IMG/VR virus record: IMGVR_UViG_3300048927_000759
Coordinates: 1 to 51,063 of that record
From: a virus
Reading direction: 5' to 3' (one strand)
Length of the DNA stretch: 51,063 nucleotides
The notes under the pieces were generated by a model. That model saw only the letters and a program-made list of their open reading frames with translations. It was not told the origin of the DNA and made no database searches. The first letter of the stretch is position 1; the number at the start of each line of letters is the position of its first letter. Shown here piece by piece: positions 41,263 through 49,686 of the stretch. The position numbers and the translations under genes were made by a program.

Positions 41263-42146
41263 TGGGCGAGTTCATCGAAGAGCGCATGAATGTCTGTATG
41301 CGCGTGGGTGCCCAGCAGGAAGATAGTTATTTCGTGCAGGCGGTGACGACCTCGGGCGGTAATCGTTATGCCTCGCTGAAAAATGCGCTGCCGTACCGCG
41401 TGTTTGATGTGGATTACGTCAAGCCGGGCGCGGATCTGGAAAACGAGATCGCGAGCTTGTTCCATCGCACATGGGGCGGTTATGCCGGGTTCCGGGTCAA
41501 GGCGTGGAAGGATTTCACTACCGCGCTCGATGGCGTCTCGGCGTACGCGGCCACCGATTGCATCCTGAACAAAATCAGCACAGGCGTGTATCAGTTGCTG
41601 AAGGAGTACGGCCGTGACAAGCCGGCGCTGGCCAGCATCGGCCGCCCGAAGCGGCTGATCTACAAGCCGGTCGCAGGACGCGTTGCAGTGGCGGTGAGCG
41701 GGCAGGCACTACCCTCGGGCCAGTGGACGGTCGATACGACGACTGGGCGCGTTACGCTGGCCGCCAACAAGACGGATACCATCGTCGGCATCACCCAGGC
41801 TGCCAACGCAGTGCTCGATGTCGGTACCAACACCTTTCTGGTCGGGGAGTCGGTGGTGATCACCGGCGTTGCCGGCATGACGCAGATCAACGGTCGCCGG
41901 GGACTGATCACCGCCAAGCCCGATAGCACCCATATCACCGTGGCGATCAACTCCACGGCATTCACCGCGTACACCAGCGGTGGCACGGTGCAAACACTGC
42001 CGCTTGATACCGGCGCCGATCTCGTCACCGCCGGATGCGAGTTCGATATTCCCGTCGCATTCGATTCCGCCTTCTCGTCGTCGGCGCTCGGCAATGGCGT
42101 GTTCGATGCCTCCGGGTTAAGGCTCGTAGAGATTCTTAATCCCTAG
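41262..42146 (+). CDS. Distal tail protein, DUF2460
   Basis: 294 residues. Residues ~1-150 include GFRVKAWKDFTTALDG, as in DUF2460 proteins of gene transfer agents and related siphoviruses. A beta-rich segment (VVITGVAGMTQINGRRGL) follows, with a terminal FDIPVAFD motif. Part of the tail-tip complex with the next virion genes. Confidence 0.9.
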   Translation: MGEFIEERMNVCMRVGAQQEDSYFVQAVTTSGGNRYASLKNALPYRVFDVDYVKPGADLENEIASLFHRTWGGYAGFRVKAWKDFTTALDGVSAYAATDCILNKISTGVYQLLKEYGRDKPALASIGRPKRLIYKPVAGRVAVAVSGQALPSGQWTVDTTTGRVTLAANKTDTIVGITQAANAVLDVGTNTFLVGESVVITGVAGMTQINGRRGLITAKPDSTHITVAINSTAFTAYTSGGTVQTLPLDTGADLVTAGCEFDIPVAFDSAFSSSALGNGVFDASGLRLVEILNP

Positions 42147-42177
42147 CAAAAAATGAGACCACGTATAGGATTCTGTT

Positions 42178-42864
42178 TTGAATTTTCCAAATTCCGCCAA
42201 GTCATTAAGCGAGGCCAGGCAGCTGGGGTTGAATCGTTATTTCACAGGAAAGGCTTGTAAGCACGGCCATGTTTGCGAAAGGAACGCTTACGGAATGTGT
42301 ATTGAGTGCAGCAGGGTTGCCGATAGAGCAAGACGCGAAAACCTTGAAAGGCGGGCAGCTAACAATGAGCGATCAAAGCAATACTACGCGGACAATAAAG
42401 ATGAATTTTTAGCGAAGTGTCGTAAATACTACCGCGATAATCATGAAGCAAGTCTCTTGCGCATGGCAGAGTTTAGAAAAAGAAACCCTCAAAAGCGCAA
42501 GGAGTATTACGCAAAAAATAGAGAGGCAGCGTTATCGTATAGGAAGGTTTATGCCATAAGAAATAGGGAAAAGGTAAATGAATATTTAAGAAGAAGGCGC
42601 GCCTTTAAAAATTCCGCGGATGGATTTCACACGTCTAATGAAGTGAAAATTCTTTTCATAAAGCAGGGCGGACATTGTGCAGCTTGCAATTCAAAACTGA
42701 TTGTTTCCGGACCTTGCAAATATCATATTGATCACATTGTGCCGCTTAGCAAAGGTGGGAGCGATTGGATATCCAACATTCAATTACTGTGTAGATTTTG
42801 TAATTGCTCGAAAAAAGACAAGCTTCCGCATGAGTGGGCGAAGGCTAGGGGGCCGCTGATATGA
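42178..42864 (+). CDS. Free-standing HNH endonuclease
   Basis: 228 residues from a TTG with TAGGA upstream. The N-terminal CKHGH...CIEC cluster and basic, repetitive middle precede a complete HNH site: CAAC, YHIDHIVPLSKGG, NIQLLCRFCN. It sits between two genes that are adjacent in related phages and is clearly more AT-rich, as expected of a homing endonuclease gene that entered the tail operon. Confidence 0.85.
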   Translation: MNFPNSAKSLSEARQLGLNRYFTGKACKHGHVCERNAYGMCIECSRVADRARRENLERRAANNERSKQYYADNKDEFLAKCRKYYRDNHEASLLRMAEFRKRNPQKRKEYYAKNREAALSYRKVYAIRNREKVNEYLRRRRAFKNSADGFHTSNEVKILFIKQGGHCAACNSKLIVSGPCKYHIDHIVPLSKGGSDWISNIQLLCRFCNCSKKDKLPHEWAKARGPLI

Positions 42865-43688
42865 AGTCTCATGTAGCCGATTACCGCTGGCGCATCCACG
42901 CGCTGCGGATTGAAGCCGTTGGCGGTCAGGTGGTGCGATTCGTCGAGTACCCGCACGATCTCGTCATGGGCGCCAACACCTACAAGGCCGACTCCGGCTA
43001 CCAGTTCACCGATTACTCCACGACGAGCTCTACATCGGCGTCTGTGGTCGATCTGGAGGGCATCCTGCTCGCCGGTGGCATCAACCGCGATCAGCTCGCC
43101 TCGGGCGTGTGGGATAACGCCAAGATGTATCTGTTCGCGACGACGTGGGTGAATCCCACTGAAGACGAGGAACCGCTGGGCAAATTCATCTTCGGCAAAA
43201 CACGGATCATCGACGATCGCTACGCCTGCGAAATGATGCACATCATCGATGCACTCAATCAGGATGTCGGTCGCTCCATTATCCCGACCTGCCCGTGGGA
43301 GTTCGGCGGCGTGGAATGCGGCGTCGATCTGGGCCCGCATACCTACACCGGCACCATCACCGATGTTGAAAGCCGCGTGGTATTTGGCGATAGCGGACGG
43401 CTGGAAGCCGATGGATTCTTCGACTTCGGCACGCTCGAATTCACGACGGGCAACAACGTCGGACTGCGCCCGCTGGAAATCCAGCGGTTCACCAGCGATT
43501 CCAACGGCGGCACCTTCGAAATCTTCTTGCCGTTCCACTACGAAATTCAGATTGGTGATCAATACACCGTCGTCCGCGGCTGTTCCAAATTGCGCGAGGC
43601 CTGCAAGGGATACGACAACATCCTCAATTTCGGCGGGTTCCCCGACCAGCCCACCAATAACATGGTCAACAAGGTAGGCGGACAATGA
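42861..43688 (+). CDS. Tail-tip protein, DUF2163 / phage BR0599 family
   Basis: 275 residues. WRIHALRIEAVGG, GYQFTDYSTTS and the C-terminal CSKLREACKGYDNILNFGGF motif match DUF2163/BR0599 proteins (gp13-like of gene transfer agents). Works with DUF2460, NlpC/P60 and the J-like protein in the tail tip. Confidence 0.92.
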   Translation: MKSHVADYRWRIHALRIEAVGGQVVRFVEYPHDLVMGANTYKADSGYQFTDYSTTSSTSASVVDLEGILLAGGINRDQLASGVWDNAKMYLFATTWVNPTEDEEPLGKFIFGKTRIIDDRYACEMMHIIDALNQDVGRSIIPTCPWEFGGVECGVDLGPHTYTGTITDVESRVVFGDSGRLEADGFFDFGTLEFTTGNNVGLRPLEIQRFTSDSNGGTFEIFLPFHYEIQIGDQYTVVRGCSKLREACKGYDNILNFGGFPDQPTNNMVNKVGGQ

Positions 43689-44101
43689 GCGCCGAGCAGA
43701 TCATCGCCGCGGCGCGCGCGCAGCTCGGCGTGCGCTTCCAGCACCAGGCGCGGGCGCCGGGCCTCGCGCTCGATTGCGCCGGACTGCTGGTGCATGTGCT
43801 CGATGTACTAGGCCTTCCGTATGTCGACGAGCGGGGCTATCCGCGCCAGCCGTACAAAGGGCTGATCAAATCCATCCTCGACGCGCAATCCTCGCTGCGC
43901 CTGCTGCCGAATAAATCCGAGGCCGCCGCGGGCGATGTGCTGCTGATGCGCCTGAAAATCGAACCGCAACACGTCGCGATTTACACCGGCAAAACGATCA
44001 TCCATTCGTATTCGCAGGTCGGCAAAGTCGTCGAGCACGACCTCACGCCCGACTGGTTGCGACTTATTACCAACGTCTACCGCATCGAGCCCGCCGCATG
44101 A
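43685..44101 (+). CDS. Tail-tip NlpC/P60-type peptidase
   Basis: 138 residues. LALDCAGLL (C31) and EPQHVAIY (H96) form the catalytic Cys-His pair of NlpC/P60 domains. It likely cuts peptidoglycan cross-links during DNA ejection. ATGA overlaps with both neighbours. Confidence 0.9.
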   Translation: MSAEQIIAAARAQLGVRFQHQARAPGLALDCAGLLVHVLDVLGLPYVDERGYPRQPYKGLIKSILDAQSSLRLLPNKSEAAAGDVLLMRLKIEPQHVAIYTGKTIIHSYSQVGKVVEHDLTPDWLRLITNVYRIEPAA

Positions 44102-47100
44102 GTCTCAGCGCAACCCTGTTCGGTCGCGATTCATTAATTTTCAAAGCGACCAATGTTCTCGGCCTAGGCATACCCGGCTTTCTCGATCGCAAGTTCGGCG
44201 TGCCCGATCCAGTAGATCCAGTAGCGAACACCGATTTCCAAACCTCCACCTACGGCGTGCCACTACCACGCCATTACGGCACCGTGCCGGCCGTCGGCAA
44301 TATTTTCTGGCTGGAAGGCGGCAAACTCAGAGCCGTCACGAAAAAGAAAAAGCAGGGTGGCAAAGGCGGCGGCGGGCAAACGGTAAAAACCATCGAATAC
44401 TTCGCCACGTTCGCCGTGGCGCTGGCCGATACCAGCAAGACAGGTCCAATCGCCGGCATACGCCGCATCTGGATCGGCCCCAATCTTTGGTACAACGCCG
44501 GCAGTAACGATCTGCAAACAATCATCGCCGGCAATCAAAACACCGGCGGCAGCCTCACGGGGCCGCTGTCGGGCATCGCTTCACTGACGAGTAAATTCGG
44601 CTTCGGTGGCGATAAATGTCGCGTTTACCTCGGCACCGATGATCAAGAGCCTGATCCACGCATGCAGGCGGACATTGGCGTTGATAACTGTCCTGCGTAT
44701 CGCAATACCGCCTACATTGTTTTTTATGATTTTCCGCTCAGTGAAAAATATGGCGGGAGCTTGCAGGCAGCGCAGGTGAAGGCGGAGTTGGTGACGGACC
44801 AGAATGGCACCGGCCTACGCCTTTACGATGTAGCCACGCAAAATTCGATAGTCTTGAACGACACGGCAACTATTGCTTCAATGTCGGGCGGAATATTCTC
44901 GTTTAGCGCAGATCCGGCCGATCCTCGTCCGCAGGCTGGTGACTTTACTAACTTTAAAAAGTATCGCTACTCGCTCACGCAGGAAAAATTCATATCAGTC
45001 GCTGACGACGACAAATCCTACACCGCGCCGAATTTAGAGACGTTCAATTATCCGATCGGAATCGCTGGCGATTGGTCCTGGTCATATCACTTCAGTAGTT
45101 CGCCAGATGCTGCTCGAATTGCCGGAAGCTCGACCGAAGGCGATTCAATAATTTTGGCGCCCTATATTGGCGAAAGCGTAATTTCTTTCGGTTCATACGT
45201 CGTCGACTCGCTATTGTATGTATTCAGGAAGCGCGTTGACGGATCGTGTTACTACGAAATTTACAATGGAAATTCCCTATCGTCGACCGGGGAAATCTTG
45301 AATTCCGATGGTACGCCGTACACCGAAGAAATTGGAAATTATACCTATCACATCGATGCGGGCGGTACACCTATAGTTGAGGTTGGCGGCCAAGCGCTAT
45401 GGATTGTTAGCGCTGTATCGCCGCGGGTAAGCGTTTTTCTATTAAGCGACAATGGCGATTTTAATTTCATCGAAGGCATAAACTTTTCATTTGGCACTAA
45501 TCAGGTTTGGGGGGCTGCGGCAGATGGCGTGCTATCGGTGGCTTACCGATCAACCATCGCTAGCTTTGTAAGGTCAGTGGTTTCCAGTTCAGTTTTGCCA
45601 GAGCTGGCCGATATTGTTACGCAAGAACTGCTTTTATCATCACTCATAGAAACTTCGGATATTGAAGCCTCCGAACTGATAGACATTGTGCGTGGATACA
45701 GCATTGCAAGTGGTTCCATTCGAAATGGTATCGCTCCTCTGCAGGGCGCTTATCCCTTCGACTTAATTCCTAGTGGCTACACGATCAAAGGTGTCCCTCG
45801 CGGACAGGATCCAGTCGCCACTATCAACCTTTCGGAGCTGGGTGCGGTTGCTGGTTACGGCATGGCTGATGTGATTCTCGATCAGCCGCGCGAGATGGAT
45901 ACACAATTACCGCGCGAGGTATTTGTCAAATACCTAGATCCCGATCGAGATTACGATACCAATGAGCAGTCTTGGGCCCGCAGCTCAACCGATTCAGTAA
46001 ACGTCGAGCGACTCACATTCAATATTTCACTTTTCGCAGACGAGGCGCGCGGCATTGCCCAAGTTATTTGCTTTGTAAGATGGCTGGAGCGGAACGATTA
46101 TTCCTTCACGCTACCTCCAATATACAGCGACATCGAGCCCGCCGATGTAATAACCATTAGCACGCCCTACGCGCAATTTTCTGTTCGATTGGCGGAGATA
46201 AATAATCGCGCCGATGGGGTGAGAGAGTGCAAAGCGAAGCCGAATGCTCCGGCGCTATATGCCGCAAATGCCGTCGGCGGTCAGGGCGTGATACCTGACG
46301 GAGAGATGACTTTCCCATCAGAGATGGTTCTTTTCTTGGCGGATATCCCCCTAATCAGGGATATCGACAACGAGCCTGGTTTCGGCGCAGCGGTGGCTGG
46401 ATATTCTGACAATTGGCCCGGTGGGTTCATTTTCGAATCTAACGACAACGAGCAGACTTATACCGACATTCAGTCGGCCAGCGCTCCGGTAACAATGGGG
46501 ACTGCACGCAATGCATTGGGCACAGATGATGGCACCAATACTGACTTCGTCGGCGCATTACAAATTGATCTCATTGCTGGATCTTTGGAGTCCATTACAT
46601 CAGATCAGTTTTACACCAGCTTGCAATGGTGTGCTTATGGCGATGATCAGCGATGGGAGTTAATTCGGTTTCAAAATGCAGCTATTCAACTAGACGGCAG
46701 CTATATATTGACTACGCTCGCGCGGGGTTGTCGTGGTACTGAATGGGCGACCGGACTGCACCTCGTAGGGGATAAATTTATCTTTCTCGATGATGCAGAT
46801 ATGCTTTTCATCGGTTCTTCTACAGCATCCATCGGTATTCAAAAATATTACAAAGCAGCTACTTTTGGGCGAACTATCGACGAAGTATCTTCTCAGTCGT
46901 TCACGTATCGAGGCGTGAATCTCAAGCCGTTGAGCCCTGTGTATTTAACAGCATCCAATGTCGGTGGCGACTGGTCGGTAGACGCTTCAAGAAGAAGTCG
47001 ACTCTCAAGCAGTTGGTGGACATCGGGTGTAGAGCCTCCTCTTGGAGAGGGTCATGAGCTGTATGAAATGGATATTCTGAATGGAGGGGTTGTTGTAAGG

Positions 47101-47904
47101 ACTATTCAATCATCGACGCTACCGATCCCATATAACGCTTCACAGCAAGCGGAGGATTTTGGGTCAATAGTCAGCTCGCTGGAGGTGAATCTTTATCAGA
47201 TTAGCGATATCGTTGGTCGTGGTTATCCGGCAAATAAAACCTTTTCGACCACCGTATCCAATCTGACTTATCTTTTGCTGCGGATGAATGGCGCGAACGC
47301 ATCCACAACATTCACCGATTCTTCACCTTATGCCCGAACTGCAACTGCTTCAGGCAATGCCCAGATAACAACCGCAGAATATTATTGGGGCGGCTCAAGT
47401 GGCGCGTTTGATGGAACAGGTGATTATCTCACCATTGCGCATAATGCCGTTTTTCATCCGTCCGGGGCGTTCACTATCGCAGTAATGCTTAGACCTCTAA
47501 TACTTAATTCTACGAAGACGATTGTAAGTAAAAGGGCAACAGGCACTCCAACAATCGGTTGGTCCTTTTATACGGACACCGGCGGGAAGCTGGGATTTAT
47601 TGCTTGGGATGGCTCTGGCAATACTGTCGTGACCATGCTGAGCACAGATGCGCTGGTCAACGGTTCTTGGCAGCATGTTGCAGTGAGTAGAGACGCTGGT
47701 GGTGTCTGGAGGTTATTCGTACGCGGCAATAAGCAGGCGCAAATTGCTGAAAGCGCTCCAATAGGGTCGAATTCACAATCTGTATTGGTTGGTCGCGATC
47801 CTACGACAGCCGCCCGTGATTTTAATGGGAACATGAATGGATTAATTATTATTGGTGCGACGCTTTACACCGAAGACTTCATTCCGCCGGTCGCTCCTTA
47901 TTGA
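44098..47904 (+). CDS. Tail-tip host-specificity protein (J-like) with C-terminal LamG domain
   Basis: 1268 residues. The first ~220 are strongly conserved in style (YGVPLPRHYGTVPAVGNIFW, GKGGGGQ, KTIEYFATFAVALADT), typical of GTA gp15/J-type tail-tip proteins. The centre is beta-rich and more AT-rich. Residues ~1055-1268 form a concanavalin/LamG-like domain: FDGTGDYLTIAHN, SWQHVAVSRDAGG, FRGN-type strand. The C-terminus should bind the receptor; there is no DGR variable repeat here. Confidence 0.9.
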   Translation: MSLSATLFGRDSLIFKATNVLGLGIPGFLDRKFGVPDPVDPVANTDFQTSTYGVPLPRHYGTVPAVGNIFWLEGGKLRAVTKKKKQGGKGGGGQTVKTIEYFATFAVALADTSKTGPIAGIRRIWIGPNLWYNAGSNDLQTIIAGNQNTGGSLTGPLSGIASLTSKFGFGGDKCRVYLGTDDQEPDPRMQADIGVDNCPAYRNTAYIVFYDFPLSEKYGGSLQAAQVKAELVTDQNGTGLRLYDVATQNSIVLNDTATIASMSGGIFSFSADPADPRPQAGDFTNFKKYRYSLTQEKFISVADDDKSYTAPNLETFNYPIGIAGDWSWSYHFSSSPDAARIAGSSTEGDSIILAPYIGESVISFGSYVVDSLLYVFRKRVDGSCYYEIYNGNSLSSTGEILNSDGTPYTEEIGNYTYHIDAGGTPIVEVGGQALWIVSAVSPRVSVFLLSDNGDFNFIEGINFSFGTNQVWGAAADGVLSVAYRSTIASFVRSVVSSSVLPELADIVTQELLLSSLIETSDIEASELIDIVRGYSIASGSIRNGIAPLQGAYPFDLIPSGYTIKGVPRGQDPVATINLSELGAVAGYGMADVILDQPREMDTQLPREVFVKYLDPDRDYDTNEQSWARSSTDSVNVERLTFNISLFADEARGIAQVICFVRWLERNDYSFTLPPIYSDIEPADVITISTPYAQFSVRLAEINNRADGVRECKAKPNAPALYAANAVGGQGVIPDGEMTFPSEMVLFLADIPLIRDIDNEPGFGAAVAGYSDNWPGGFIFESNDNEQTYTDIQSASAPVTMGTARNALGTDDGTNTDFVGALQIDLIAGSLESITSDQFYTSLQWCAYGDDQRWELIRFQNAAIQLDGSYILTTLARGCRGTEWATGLHLVGDKFIFLDDADMLFIGSSTASIGIQKYYKAATFGRTIDEVSSQSFTYRGVNLKPLSPVYLTASNVGGDWSVDASRRSRLSSSWWTSGVEPPLGEGHELYEMDILNGGVVVRTIQSSTLPIPYNASQQAEDFGSIVSSLEVNLYQISDIVGRGYPANKTFSTTVSNLTYLLLRMNGANASTTFTDSSPYARTATASGNAQITTAEYYWGGSSGAFDGTGDYLTIAHNAVFHPSGAFTIAVMLRPLILNSTKTIVSKRATGTPTIGWSFYTDTGGKLGFIAWDGSGNTVVTMLSTDALVNGSWQHVAVSRDAGGVWRLFVRGNKQAQIAESAPIGSNSQSVLVGRDPTTAARDFNGNMNGLIIIGATLYTEDFIPPVAPY

Positions 47905-47912
47905 GGTGATAA

Positions 47913-48287
47913 ATGGCAGTTGACTCGATCCTTGGCATCACCAAGTCAAACAACAACAGCACCGAGGCCTATCTGATCTTGAACGATGCAATCGATGCGC
48001 TCGCGCAGTCGGCCAATCGGTCTCTAAGCATCAATCTGGCATCCGCTGACTACACGCTAACGGCGACCGAATTCACGCGGAATAAATTGTTCCAGACAAC
48101 GGGGAACGCGGTCAGCCGCACACTAACTGTACCGGCCTCCGTGCGAATCTTCGCGGTGAGAAATGGGGGATCATCGACATTAAATGTCACGCGCGGCTCT
48201 ACCACGCTGACTGTAGCAACCACAAAAACAAGATTTTTCTACACTGATGGCACGACAAACGGGCTGGTGCTGTTGGACTTAACGTAA
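47913..48287 (+). CDS. Small tail-fibre-associated protein
   Basis: 124 residues. SILGITKSNNNSTEAYLILN and a Thr/Ser/Gly-rich beta-rich remainder, the pattern of small fibre proteins encoded after J-like genes. GAGGTG precedes the ATG. Last gene before the right att arm. Confidence 0.65.
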   Translation: MAVDSILGITKSNNNSTEAYLILNDAIDALAQSANRSLSINLASADYTLTATEFTRNKLFQTTGNAVSRTLTVPASVRIFAVRNGGSSTLNVTRGSTTLTVATTKTRFFYTDGTTNGLVLLDLT

Positions 48288-48293
48288 AGATGT

Positions 48294-48362
48294 GATGTTG
48301 TCATTGTGCTGTCATTACTGAGCCAAAACATCCCAATTTAGCCCTACGTAATGACAGTCAAC
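48294..48362. promoter_or_regulatory. Right attP arm: putative integrase arm-type sites
   Basis: GATGTTGTCATT-GT-GCTGTCA (48294-48314) nearly repeats the left-arm 21-mer, and an inverted TGACAG at 48352-48357 follows. No gene between 48288 and tmRNA. Same logic as the left arm. Confidence 0.6.
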
Positions 48363-48394
48363 GACTTTTAAGCTACTGATATTTCTAGGTTGAT

Positions 48395-48747
48395 TGGTGG
48401 AGGCGGGGGGAGTTGAACCCCCGTCCGCTAGTCCGCTGCCTTTGGCTCTACATGTTTAGGTTCCGTTAATTGATTTAACTTGCTACAGCCCAACGGGCAG
48501 GACGTAGCTCGCGATCCCGTAAGGTTTTAATCGTTTGGCACCGGGCGGGCCGCACGCTTAGTCAGATAAAGTGACAGTTGGTTTTCCTATCTGACGTCAG
48601 TCACCAACTGCAAGCAGCCCTTAGGCTGCGAGAGCGTACGATTCGTCGTTTGCGACTATTCGTGTACAGCTTTGGATTAACGTGATTCGCTGCCATCACG
48701 ACATGCACCTCAGGTTTTGATACCAACGTCGAATCCGTATCGCCCCC
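48395..48747 (-). ncRNA. ssrA: tmRNA
   Basis: 353 nt. The 5' end GGGGGCG pairs with CGCCUCC before the ACCA 3' end (48395-48398 on the plus strand reads TGGT). The tag frame at 48653-48621 encodes ANDESYALAA then UAA. GGGUUCAACUCCCCC is the T-arm. It rescues stalled ribosomes with SmpB, encoded just upstream. The prophage uses its 3' end as attB; the terminal CCA in this copy now lies at the phage-derived junction. Confidence 0.95.
48398..48420. repeat. attR core within tmRNA
   Basis: Identical to 1416..1438. Here it is part of the functional tmRNA 3' end, so integration keeps the gene intact. Confidence 0.9.
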
Positions 48748-48854
48748 AAAACTTTCGCGTTTCCTTGGCGTTGCTTTCCTCTCGGAAGGTCGCGCGTTGG
48801 TGTGCGAGGTTCTGGATGTTCATCCAACTGCGATGAACGCTACAGAAATGACAC

Positions 48855-48897
48855 GGGGATGCGGCTTGGTGTTTCGCTTGCTGGCCACCGCATCCCC
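48855..48897. other. 10-bp inverted repeat in the ssrA-smpB interval
   Basis: GGGGATGCGG ... CCGCATCCCC with a 23-base loop. The 310-bp interval 48748-49057 has no convincing gene; it should hold the ssrA promoter, which I could not place with confidence. The repeat may be the smpB transcript end, though no U-tract follows. Confidence 0.4.
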
Positions 48898-49057
48898 TTT
48901 CTCTCCGCCTGGGAGAGAACAGAAGGTGTACATGAGTACACCGGCTCCTACTATGGGCGCTGGGCGCCGCGATTTCAACGATTGCTTTAGAGAATTTGTT
49001 TCTTAACCTGTGGCTTTTACAGATACATCATGTTTCAGGTACTTTTCGTGTTATCCA

Positions 49058-49546
49058 CTATTCGCGTTCGCCTTTATTGGCGTGGCGCACGACACGTTGT
49101 TTCTCGCGATTCCAGTCGCGTTCTTTTTCCGTCTCGCGTTTGTCGTGACTTTGCTTGCCTTTGGCGAGCGCGATTTCGACTTTGACGAGATGATTTTTCC
49201 AGTACATCGCGGTGCACACGCAGGTGTAACCCTTTTGTTGCGTGGCGCCGATTAATTTATTCAGCTCGCGGCGTTTCAGCAACAGTTTGCGTGTACGGCG
49301 CGGGTCGATCACGAAGTGGGTCGAAACGGTGTTGATCGGCGTGATAAGGCCGCCGATCAAAAAGGCTTCGCCATTTTTCAACAGCACGTAGGTGTCGACG
49401 ATCTGGGCTTTGCCGGCGCGCAGGCATTTCACTTCCCAGCCTTGCAGCGCGATGCCGGCTTCGTAGCGATCTTCCAGCGCGAATTCGAAGCGTGCCTTCT
49501 TGTTGAGGGCGATGGTTCCGTTTTCTTGGGGCTTCTTGGCGTTCAT
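49058..49546 (-). CDS. smpB: SsrA-binding protein
   Basis: 162 residues from [20 protein letters not shown], which fits the family length of about 160; longer starts add residues without homology. [40 protein letters not shown] and the basic C-terminal helix ([18 protein letters not shown]) are classic SmpB. It delivers tmRNA to stalled ribosomes. Adjacent to ssrA, as in many proteobacteria. Confidence 0.95.
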   Translation of the reverse strand: MNAKKPQENGTIALNKKARFEFALEDRYEAGIALQGWEVKCLRAGKAQIVDTYVLLKNGEAFLIGGLITPINTVSTHFVIDPRRTRKLLLKRRELNKLIGATQQKGYTCVCTAMYWKNHLVKVEIALAKGKQSHDKRETEKERDWNREKQRVVRHANKGERE

Positions 49547-49686
49547 CTCGGATTCTTGTTGTGTCGACTCCAACAGAGGGCGTTGTGAGGCTGCGCCGTG
49601 ATGCGGGCCGCGCATTATAGGGGTTGAGCTTGGCGTTGACTAAGGGTTTGGGGAGAATGGCTCTTTTCCTGGTCGAGCTGAGCCTT

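Larger units (their letters stand above)
1416..48420. mobile_element. Temperate siphovirus prophage integrated in ssrA
   Basis: The element is bounded by 23-bp direct repeats (1416..1438 and 48398..48420). It carries an integrase at the left end and a full set of replication, lysis, HK97-type head, connector and long non-contractile tail genes. All essential morphogenesis genes look intact, so the prophage may be inducible. Early/lysogeny genes left of about 13.2 kb read leftward; replication, lysis and virion genes read rightward. It also carries a three-target diversity-generating retroelement. Confidence 0.93.

Noticed and set aside
48797-49006. Small rightward frames between ssrA and smpB
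   Set aside because: No ribosome site, low-quality composition, and overlap with the region expected to hold the ssrA promoter.
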